A stretch of 20,262 nucleotides of DNA from an uncultured Desulfobacterales bacterium. Lineage in GTDB: Bacteria; Desulfobacterota; Desulfobacteria; Desulfobacterales; JAFDCJ01. The translations under genes were made by a program, and so were the position numbers. Position 1 is the first letter of the stretch. Every line of letters begins with the position of its first letter. Shown here in pieces: positions 14,640 to 20,262 of the stretch. The notes beneath the pieces were generated by a model. That model saw only the letters and a list, made by a program, of their open reading frames with translations. It did not search any database and had not been told where the DNA came from. The DNA is taken from assembly GCA_945787595.1 (NCBI GenBank), contig CALZJV010000036.1, positions 1 to 20,262 on the forward strand, written 5' to 3'.

Positions 14640-15830
14640 ATGAAGAAAAGATTGGCATTTAAGGTCGTATTCATCATTATCGTTATGTCTTTTGGAACTG
14701 CAAGCTGGGGATTGGATGAGATTGTAGAAAAAAAGACTTTTTCTTTAAACGAATTTGCTCTGATCAGTGGCCAAAAACTTGCGCCGGTCAAGATCGGCTA
14801 TGAAACTTATGGAACGTTGGCGGCAACTAAGGATAATGTCATTTTGATTTGTCATTATTACTCAGGAAACTCCCATGCTGCCGGAAAGTACGCTGCCACG
14901 GACAAGGTTCCCGGTTATTGGGACAAAATTATCGGACCGGGAAAGCCGTTTGATACGACTAAATATTTTATCGTCAGCTCAGACACCCTATGCAACATGA
15001 ACCCTAAAAATCCAAAGGTGATCACGACAGGACCAGCTTCTACCAACCCGAAAACCGGCAAACCTTACGGCATGTCATTTCCAATGGTGACGATTCGCGA
15101 TTTTGTCAATTTGCAATACGCGCTCTTGAAGTCTCTCGGTGTCAAAAAAGTAAAGGTTGTTTCGGGGGCTTCCATGGGGGGAATTCAGTCCTATGAATGG
15201 GCCGTGGCTTATCCGGATTTCGTAGAACGCATTATCCCGGTTATCGCTGCGCCCAAAGCGGATGGGTGGCTGTTGGGATGGCTTAAACTGTGGGGAGAGC
15301 CCATCAAGATGGATCCCAACTGGAATAATGGCGATTATTACGGTAAAGAAGAGCCGGTCACTGGAAAGACGTATTCTTTGGCGTTAATTACGCTTAGTGC
15401 CTTGTGGTCCGACTGGGCCGACCAATTATATGCGCGTAAGTGGGCTGACAACCAGAAAAGCCCTTACGAGGCAATGGATAACGTTTTTTTGGCGGATGCC
15501 GCTCTTTTTAAGCGCGCAGCCGGCAGGTCCCAAACGGCAGATGCCAACTCAATGCTGTATTTGAATAAGGCCAATGGCCTTTTTGATATCTCACAAGGAT
15601 TTGATACCTATGAGGAGGCGTTGCAAAGTATCAAGGCCAAAGTCTTGATGGTTGGGGCAGATACGGACATTCTTTTTACGGCAACTCAGCTTAAGCAGCA
15701 TTTCGATGCCTTCCAAAAAGCCGGTCTCGATGTATCATTTTTCGAGCTTAAAACCCGATTTGGCCATCTGGGTGGTGTTTTAGATATCACCCAGGCCTCT
15801 GAGCGGATTACCAAATTTCTCGGGGAATAA
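14640..15830 (+). CDS. Exported MetX-like alpha/beta-hydrolase (homoserine O-acetyltransferase family)
   Basis: This 396-residue protein has the fold and motifs of the homoserine O-acetyltransferase/esterase family: nucleophile Ser178 in GASMGG, acid Asp343 in GADTDILF, and His376 in FGHLGGV, plus the long lid region between. Unlike biosynthetic MetX it begins with a signal peptide (MKKRLAFKVVFIIIVMSFG, probable cleavage near residue 24) and so should act in the periplasm. Biosynthetic MetX would also use GGSxGG and work on cytoplasmic homoserine, so a hydrolase or acyl-transfer role on an outside ester is more likely. A strong AGGAGG site precedes the ATG. It may release the acid that the Liv importer takes up, but that is inference. 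Confidence 0.85.
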   Translation: MKKRLAFKVVFIIIVMSFGTASWGLDEIVEKKTFSLNEFALISGQKLAPVKIGYETYGTLAATKDNVILICHYYSGNSHAAGKYAATDKVPGYWDKIIGPGKPFDTTKYFIVSSDTLCNMNPKNPKVITTGPASTNPKTGKPYGMSFPMVTIRDFVNLQYALLKSLGVKKVKVVSGASMGGIQSYEWAVAYPDFVERIIPVIAAPKADGWLLGWLKLWGEPIKMDPNWNNGDYYGKEEPVTGKTYSLALITLSALWSDWADQLYARKWADNQKSPYEAMDNVFLADAALFKRAAGRSQTADANSMLYLNKANGLFDISQGFDTYEEALQSIKAKVLMVGADTDILFTATQLKQHFDAFQKAGLDVSFFELKTRFGHLGGVLDITQASERITKFLGE

Positions 15831-15850
15831 ACCGAACGGGGGTTTGACGT

Positions 15851-15880
15851 TTGACTCACTCTATTCTTGATTCAAATAAT
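15851..15880 (+). promoter_or_regulatory. Possible sigma-70-type promoter for the thiolase gene
   Basis: TTGACT at 15851-15856 and AATAAT at 15875-15880 are 18 bases apart and lie 27 bases before the thiolase ATG. The small dyad TGATT-N5-AATCA overlaps the -10 box. The match is fair and the spacing slightly long. Confidence 0.3.
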
Positions 15881-15906
15881 CATAGAGTAAAAAACAGGGA
15901 GGTGTT

Positions 15907-17172
15907 ATGCAAAAACGCAGAAAATTGGCAAGAGGCGTCGCCATTGTCGGCGCCGGCATGTCAAAATTCGGCATGTTTAAAGATAAAGATTCCAAAGATT
16001 TATTTGCGGAAGCGTTTAATGGAATGATGGCTTCGGTAGACAAGGGGATCGATCCCAATGAGATTGAAGCGCTTTATCTGGGCAATTTTTCGAACGATTT
16101 TTTCATGCATCAATCCCATTGGGGGCCGATTATTTCCGATTTAATTGGCCTGACGCCCAAACCGGCGACTCGCACGGAAGGTGCCTGTGCTTCAAGTGCC
16201 CTAGCATTTCGCGAAGGGGTTTTTGCCATTGCTTCCGGCTTTTATGACATGGTTCTGGTGGGGGGTGTTGAGGAGATGTCTAAGCGAACCACGGAGGAAG
16301 TTGCCGAAGGATTGGCTCTGGCAACGGTACCTTACGAAGGAAAGGTAGGATTCACCTTCCCGGGGGTTTTCGGCGCAGTGGCCACAGCCTATTTTGCCAA
16401 ATACGGGGCAAATCGGGAGCATCTGATGAATGTGACCATCAAAAGCCACAACAATGCTCCGCTAAATCCCAAAGCGCAGTTTCCGCTGACCATCCGCGAT
16501 ATGATGGATGCTAAAATGGCAAGCGCCCAAAAGAGAGGATTGCCGGTACCGGAGTGGCGTGACGAAAAGCATTTTCTAAAAGATCCCAAAGCCAATCCGG
16601 CCGTGGCCTGGCCCATGCATCTTTTTGACTGCTGTCCCATCAGCGACGGGGCCAGCTGCATGCTGCTGGTCGGCGAAGAGATTGCTAAAAACTTCACCGA
16701 TGATCCGATTTATGTGGCCGGCATCGGGCAGGGTAGTGGCCGCGGGTTTCATGCAAGTCCGGATTTGACGTATTTTGAAGCTACACGCTATGCGGCCGCA
16801 GAAGCCTACGGCATGTCCGGACTGGAGCCGGAAGATATTCAATTTTCCGAGGTGCACGATTGTTTTTCGATTGCCGAGCTGGTGCACATCGAAGATCTCG
16901 GTTTTTTCAAACCCGGTGAAGGTTACAAAGCCGTTGCCGATGGGGCCACCCGCCTGGACGGTCCCAAGCCGATCAATACCTCCGGCGGACTCAAGTGCAA
17001 AGGTCATCCGGTGGGGGCCACCGGTATCTCGCAACTCTTTGAGGTTTGGACTCAGCTCAAGGGCAAAGCCGGCAGGCGGCAGGTCCCTATAAAGGATCTA
17101 CGCATCGGCGGTGCTCATAATTTAGGCGGAACGGGTGGAACCTGCACCTTTACGATTCTTGAACGGAGATAG
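15907..17172 (+). CDS. SCP2-type thiolase (acetyl-CoA acyltransferase family)
   Basis: This 421-residue enzyme should cleave a 3-oxoacyl-CoA with CoA, or condense acyl-CoAs in reverse. Active-site Cys94 is in EGACASSALA, His317 in HDCFSIAE (the HDCF motif marks the SCP2/archaeal branch), and His367 in GHPVGATG. A further Cys413 sits in GGTGGTC. A GGGAGG site fixes the ATG. Thiolases of this branch commonly work with a DUF35 zinc-ribbon protein, and one lies two genes' spacing away at 17579. The best-known catabolic pair of this kind is BbsB/BbsA of anaerobic toluene degradation, but similar pairs serve other 3-oxoacyl-CoAs and I see no benzylsuccinate genes. Spacing of 406 bases to the partner gene is unusually long for such a pair. 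Confidence 0.9.
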   Translation: MQKRRKLARGVAIVGAGMSKFGMFKDKDSKDLFAEAFNGMMASVDKGIDPNEIEALYLGNFSNDFFMHQSHWGPIISDLIGLTPKPATRTEGACASSALAFREGVFAIASGFYDMVLVGGVEEMSKRTTEEVAEGLALATVPYEGKVGFTFPGVFGAVATAYFAKYGANREHLMNVTIKSHNNAPLNPKAQFPLTIRDMMDAKMASAQKRGLPVPEWRDEKHFLKDPKANPAVAWPMHLFDCCPISDGASCMLLVGEEIAKNFTDDPIYVAGIGQGSGRGFHASPDLTYFEATRYAAAEAYGMSGLEPEDIQFSEVHDCFSIAELVHIEDLGFFKPGEGYKAVADGATRLDGPKPINTSGGLKCKGHPVGATGISQLFEVWTQLKGKAGRRQVPIKDLRIGGAHNLGGTGGTCTFTILERR

Positions 17173-17180
17173 CCGATCTG

Positions 17181-17252
17181 GGATTCAGGGTTCAAAAGGT
17201 TCAGAGGTTCAGGGGTTCAGAGATTCAAGGGTTCAGAGGTTCAGGGTTCACC
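17181..17252. repeat. GGTTCAGA-type tandem repeat, left arm
   Basis: About seven degenerate units of GGTTCA(GA) follow one another, for example GGTTCAGAGGTTCAGGGG. The segment GGTTCAGAGGTTC-GGGGTTCA is complementary to the right arm at 17514-17560 with about one mismatch in 23 bases. Confidence 0.7.
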
Positions 17253-17334
17253 GTTTAGGGTTAAAGTCTAAAGATTTCATTAATAGCTGAAACCGAATGC
17301 TCTATTCATAGCAGGCGGATTTTAGCTTTAAATA

Positions 17335-17362
17335 CTTAAATGAGACTACATTGCAAATGTCC
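17335..17362 (-). repeat. Dispersed intergenic motif, copy 3 (inverted)
   Basis: On the reverse strand this reads ATTTGCAATGTAGTCTCATT followed by TAAG, close to copy 1 at 4011-4035 (TTTGGCAATGTAGTTCATAT followed by AAGG) with small indels. Match length is modest, so the relation is likely but not certain. Confidence 0.35.
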
Positions 17363-17513
17363 TAAATTCCAAACCTGTTTCGGTCATTGAATATTGAAAT
17401 TTGTGATTTATTTGACCCAATTTTAAGATCAGGTGGTGCTTGAGATTTGGGATTTTTAACACCGAAGTCTCTTTTTATATCAAACTGGCAACCTCAGCGG
17501 CCTGCGACGATGC

Positions 17514-17560
17514 TGAACAGTGAACCTCTGAACCTTGAACCCCAGAACCTCTGAACCCAC
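17514..17560. repeat. GGTTCAGA-type repeat, right arm (inverted)
   Basis: TGAACCTCTGAACC and CAGAACCTCTGAACCC are the reverse complement of the left-arm units. The arm ends just before the ribosome site of the DUF35 gene, so a transcript from the thiolase could fold it against the left arm. Confidence 0.7.
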
Positions 17561-17578
17561 AGTAAAGGAGATAATCCG

Positions 17579-17995
17579 ATGGAAGAAAGGCCCTTTAGTG
17601 ATATATCCTATGAAAAATTTTTAAATGAAAAAAAACTTATGGGCTCACGGTGTAAAGGTTGCGACACGCAGTATGTCCCGCCACGATCCATTTGCGTCGA
17701 TTGCTACGGATCGGATATGGAATGGATCGAGATGAAAGGCAGGGGCCGTTTGGCGGCATTTACCTGTATCAACATTCCACCGCCGTTTATGATCGAACAA
17801 GGTTATAACCGGAAAAACCCTTATTGCTCTGGAGTGGTGGAATTGGAAGAAGGCGGGCGAGTAGATGCTCGGATCGAAGGTGTTGATTGCGCTAAACCCG
17901 AAGACATCAAAGTCGGCATGCCGCTCAAAGTCAAGTATCTGCATCGCGAAGAGGGAGACCAAAAGGAAACTTACCTGGCGTTTGAAGCTGAATAG
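17579..17995 (+). CDS. DUF35 zinc-ribbon/OB-fold protein, thiolase partner
   Basis: This 138-residue protein has an N-terminal rubredoxin-like zinc ribbon with Cys25, Cys28, Cys39 and Cys42 (CKGC...CVDC), preceded by the family's helical hook SYEKFLNEKKL, and a C-terminal OB-fold (about 50-135) with RGRLAAFTCINIPPP. Family members bind SCP2-type thiolases, and in archaea channel substrate between thiolase and HMG-CoA synthase. Here the thiolase at 15907 is the evident partner. An AAAGGAG site precedes the ATG. The protein has no catalytic motif of its own. It should be cytoplasmic. Confidence 0.9.
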   Translation: MEERPFSDISYEKFLNEKKLMGSRCKGCDTQYVPPRSICVDCYGSDMEWIEMKGRGRLAAFTCINIPPPFMIEQGYNRKNPYCSGVVELEEGGRVDARIEGVDCAKPEDIKVGMPLKVKYLHREEGDQKETYLAFEAE

Positions 17996-18014
17996 ATCCT
18001 AACCCGGACAAGCC

Positions 18015-18075
18015 GGAATTGAATATTGACGATTGAAGATTGAAGATTTGTGGTATCGCTTCGCTCTGTCTTTTC
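18015..18075. repeat. Dispersed repeat block shared with the 4100 region
   Basis: The run GAATATTGACGATTGAAGATTGAAG is followed by ATCGCTTCGCTCTGTCTTTT (18053-18072). The reverse complement of the latter matches 19 of 20 bases near 4100-4119, and a GAATATCGAATGTCGAATG run lies beside that copy too. This points to a dispersed intergenic repeat family. Confidence 0.55.
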
Positions 18076-18208
18076 AATATAAGTCGATAGCATTCCTAAA
18101 ATATTAATCTGGCTATGGTATTAATCATGCACAAACATGATGTGATTTCAATAAATAGGTACTAAATCCGAGTGTTTAAATGTCCAAGACAACACAAGAG
18201 GGCATAAC

Positions 18209-18791
18209 ATGAAGAAAAACAAAATCGCCACTGCTGATGAAGCCATCAGCATCATTAAAGACGGTGATATCATGGCCGCCGCTGGGTTCGTCGGGAACGG
18301 AACTCCGGAGGAACTTCTAATTGCCCTGCAAAAACGTTATCTTGAGACGGGTAAACCAAACAACATAACGCTGCTGTTTTCCTCAGGGCTCGGAGATGCC
18401 AAAGAAAGAGGGCTCAACCTGTTGGCTCACAAAGGGCTGTTCAAACGGGTCATTGCCGGCCACTACGGTCTGATGCCCAAGATCGGACAATTGGCCCTTG
18501 ACAACGAATTCCAGGTCTACAACCTTCCCCAAGGGATTCTTACCAACCTGTAACGTGCCGTTGCGGGGAAGAAACCGGGGGTATTATCCAAAGTAGGCCT
18601 GGGAACTTTTGTGGATCCACGTATATCTAGAAATGGGCAAGTACATCATCGAAACCTACTATCAGGATGTTACCCGTCACACCACCAGCGAAGCGATGCG
18701 CTCAAAATTGGGAGATGAATTGGTCAAGCGTGGTCTGGCACCCAGTTTATACGAGACAGAGGCGGAAGCAGAGACTATGATTTTAATCTAA
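18209..18791 (+). pseudogene. CoA-transferase (propionate/acyl CoA-transferase family) pseudogene
   Basis: The first 114 codons match the start of family I CoA-transferases: TADEAISIIKDGDIMAAAGF, then VGNGTPEELLIALQKRYLET, and RVIAGHYGLMPKIGQLAL with YNLPQG. The frame stops at TAA 18551-18553 where the family usually has an aromatic residue (LYR..). Reading through, RAVAGKKPGVLSKVGLGTFV and DPR are still conserved. Near 18622-18633 the sequence jumps, in another frame, to the extreme C-terminus (YYQDVTRHTTSEAMRSKLGD, ending ETEAEAETMILI). Roughly 400 or more central residues are gone, including the catalytic glutamate. The gene therefore has a nonsense codon plus a frame-breaking internal deletion. 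The start has a GAGGG site 6 bases upstream. Activity is not possible. The intact form would have exchanged CoA between the imported acid and another acyl-CoA. Confidence 0.85.
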
Positions 18792-18808
18792 CTGAAAAGG
18801 TGGTAATC

Positions 18809-19573
18809 ATGCGACTGAAGGATAAAATAGCTCTCATTACCGGCGGTGCCGCCGGTATCGGTTACGCAACGACCAGGCGTTTTGTAGAAGAAGGTGCCCG
18901 GGTGGCTATCTGTGATGTTAATCAGAAAGCCGGTGAAGACGCTGTGCGGGATCTGGGCACTGAAGTTGATTTTTTTCGAGTGGATGTCACCGACAGGGCT
19001 TCGGTGGACGCTTGGGTTAAGAGCGTCCTGGAAAAGTATGGGCGAGTGGATATTCTGGTCAACAACGCCGGAATTGTGCGCGACAGTCTGCTGGTCAAAA
19101 TAAAAGACGGCAAGCTGGTCAAGCAAATGCCGGGAGCCGATTTTGATCTGGTGGTGTCGATCAATCTCAAGGGGGTTTTTAATTGCACCCAGGCGGTGGT
19201 GCCGGCCATGATCAGGCAGGATGGCGGTGTGATCCTCAATGCAACTTCCATTGTCGGCATCGATGGTAATATCGGACAAACCAATTATATTGCCACCAAG
19301 GCCGGTGTGATCGGCATGACCAAAGTTTGGGCGCGGGAACTGGGGCACCATAACATCCGGGTCAACGCGGTGGCCCCCGGATTTACAGCCACAGATATTA
19401 TATCATCTATGCCGGAAAATATTATTAAGGGCATGAAAGCACGCACTCCGCTCGGTCGCCTGGGTCAACCCCAGGACATCGCCAACGCTTACCTCTTTTT
19501 AGCTTCGGATGAGGCCAGTTTTATTTCTGGCGAAGTGTTGCGTGTAGATGGAGGAATCGTTATTGGGACCTGA
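18809..19573 (+). CDS. FabG-like short-chain dehydrogenase (3-oxoacyl/3-hydroxyacyl-CoA type)
   Basis: This 254-residue classical SDR has TGGAAGIG (11-18), Asp36 at the end of beta-2 (AICDVN, favouring NAD), NNAG (85-88), Ser147, Tyr160 and Lys164. It likely interconverts 3-hydroxyacyl- and 3-oxoacyl-CoA or acetoacetyl-CoA ahead of the thiolase. I chose ATG 18809 because AAGGTGG sits just before it; the frame can be opened at GTG 18800 but that overlaps the ribosome site. An insertion (residues 93-110, LLVKIKDGKLVKQMPGAD) is seen in a subset of this family. It follows the CoA-transferase remnant by 17 bases, which suggests that the two were one operon. Confidence 0.9.
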   Translation: MRLKDKIALITGGAAGIGYATTRRFVEEGARVAICDVNQKAGEDAVRDLGTEVDFFRVDVTDRASVDAWVKSVLEKYGRVDILVNNAGIVRDSLLVKIKDGKLVKQMPGADFDLVVSINLKGVFNCTQAVVPAMIRQDGGVILNATSIVGIDGNIGQTNYIATKAGVIGMTKVWARELGHHNIRVNAVAPGFTATDIISSMPENIIKGMKARTPLGRLGQPQDIANAYLFLASDEASFISGEVLRVDGGIVIGT

Positions 19574-19603
19574 TAATTAGACTCCAATATGCTCCTTGTC
19601 TTG

Positions 19604-19631
19604 GGTTGTGATGCGACAACCAACTCACAAC
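19604..19631. other. Overlapping alternative hairpins in the spacer before the oligomer hydrolase
   Basis: GGTTGT (19604-19609) can pair with ACAACC (19616-19621), while GTTGTGA (19605-19611) can pair with TCACAAC (19625-19631), so the two folds exclude each other. They are short and may be coincidence. Confidence 0.25.
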
Positions 19632-19804
19632 AATTTGGAGGATCAGATTTTCTCTCGCTCGATCAGGAATCGACGCCATTTTTTTAAGAAGAGATCGAGA
19701 CCTAATTCAGATACAAATTGACCTTGATATCTTTATTCAGCATAAAAGCGAAAATAACATGTTGAGAAAAAATCACTTTTCTATTCGTCAGAAAGGAGGG
19801 GAGC

Positions 19805-20262
19805 ATGCGAAAATCAACTATTCTTATTCTTAGCAGTGTTTTTATTTTTTGGATTAATGGCGCTTTTGCCAAACAATTCAATTCGTTGCCGTCTTCCATT
19901 GTCCGGGGAAGCGTGGACGTCACGGAGTACGACGGCCAGACACTCTATGACGGATATCCCGACGACTTGCTTTCGGGCGGCCTCAACGCAGAGGGGCTTC
20001 AGTCGTCAACTGCGCCGGGCTTTGCAGATCCACTCAATCCCACACCCAGGGAGTTACGCCGCCGTGCTATTTACACTAACTTTCGTGCCATCACGGACAT
20101 GACCACGGCAGGAGGCTACGGACTTTTCTGGGGACCAGCACTGGCACCCGAATTCGGACCTGACGTTGAATCGGGTTTAATTCCGGGCATTGAGTATAAG
20201 GCCCTCATGAAAAAACCGGCTGGTTCGGGTAATGTGAACAATGTGCCAGTTGTTGTTCAGAT
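19805..20262 (+). CDS. 3-hydroxybutyrate-oligomer hydrolase, N-terminal part (runs off the right edge)
   Basis: An AGGAGG site lies 6 bases before ATG 19805, and the frame stays open for 152 codons to the window edge. Residues 1-22 form a signal peptide (MRKSTILILSSVFIFWINGA, probable cleavage after AFA). The mature part reads LPSSIVRGSVDVTEYDG, DDLLSGGLNAEGLQ, FADPLNPTPRELRRRAIYTN and TAGGYGLFWGP, which I recognise as the D-(-)-3-hydroxybutyrate oligomer hydrolase family. Such enzymes cut short 3-hydroxybutyrate oligomers, here outside the cytoplasm, to monomers. The catalytic domain lies beyond the window. It follows the FabG-like SDR by 231 bases in its own leader and fits the 3-hydroxybutyrate/PHB theme at the left edge. 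Confidence 0.75.
   Translation, partial: MRKSTILILSSVFIFWINGAFAKQFNSLPSSIVRGSVDVTEYDGQTLYDGYPDDLLSGGLNAEGLQSSTAPGFADPLNPTPRELRRRAIYTNFRAITDMTTAGGYGLFWGPALAPEFGPDVESGLIPGIEYKALMKKPAGSGNVNNVPVVVQ

Larger units (their letters stand above)
17173..17578. other. 406-base thiolase-DUF35 spacer enclosed by inverted GGTTCAGA repeats
   Basis: There is no credible gene. The left part is a run of GGTTCAGA-like units and the right part is their reverse complement. The 260 bases between are AT-rich, contain an inverted copy of the GCAATGTAGT motif at 17335-17362, and contain GAATATTGAAATTTG near 17393, resembling the segment near 18021. It looks like a non-coding element inserted into a two-gene unit. Confidence 0.5.

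Noticed and set aside
17181..17252. GGTTCAGA tandem units considered as a CRISPR array
   Set aside because: Units are only 8-11 bases, degenerate and without spacers of regular length, and no cas genes are nearby.

Overview
The window reads as a chromosomal catabolic island of a Gram-negative, probably anaerobic, fatty- or aromatic-acid-degrading bacterium. I would guess Desulfobacterota (a sulfate reducer or syntroph). That rests on gene content and style (a sigma-54 activator, a Liv-type importer, CoA ligases, an SCP2-type thiolase with a DUF35 partner, a response-regulator remnant with a long charged tail) and on many small intergenic repeats, not on any marker gene.

Layout. 1-466 (-): start of a gene cut by the window edge, perhaps a PHA/PHB-metabolism alpha/beta-hydrolase. 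880-1323 (+): MaoC-type enoyl-CoA hydratase. 1328-2785 (-): PAS / AAA+ / Fis sigma-54 activator, divergent from a 3-hydroxybutyrate-dehydrogenase-like SDR (3058-3906) that has a plausible -24/-12 promoter just upstream. 4276-10753 (+): acyl-CoA ligase followed by a complete Liv-type ABC importer (livJ-H-M-G-F). 10785-11523: wreckage, namely a response-regulator pseudogene with three lesions and a transposase tail. 11636-13582: second acyl-CoA ligase, then a chimeric ORF joining an acyl-CoA-dehydrogenase N-terminus to an SDR C-terminus. 13733-15830: two alpha/beta-hydrolase-fold proteins, the second exported and MetX-like. 15907-17995: SCP2-type thiolase and its DUF35 zinc-ribbon partner. 18209-18791: CoA-transferase pseudogene with a nonsense codon and a large internal deletion. 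18809-19573: FabG-like SDR. 19805-end: start of an exported 3-hydroxybutyrate-oligomer hydrolase.

How it may work together (inference). The importer would bring in a small carboxylic acid, the ligases would activate it to a CoA thioester, the hydratase and SDRs would process beta-oxidation-type intermediates, and the thiolase/DUF35 pair would cleave the 3-oxoacyl-CoA. Genes at both edges suggest links to polyhydroxybutyrate or 3-hydroxybutyrate metabolism. The acyl-CoA dehydrogenase and CoA-transferase steps are broken here, so the island is either decaying or completed by genes elsewhere.

I see no wholly new defence or mobile system. The most unusual content is structural: a 40-bp palindromic repeat inserted into a receiver-domain motif, two in-gene deletion junctions, a perfect 22-bp palindrome, a large inverted repeat around the thiolase-DUF35 spacer, and at least two dispersed intergenic repeat families.
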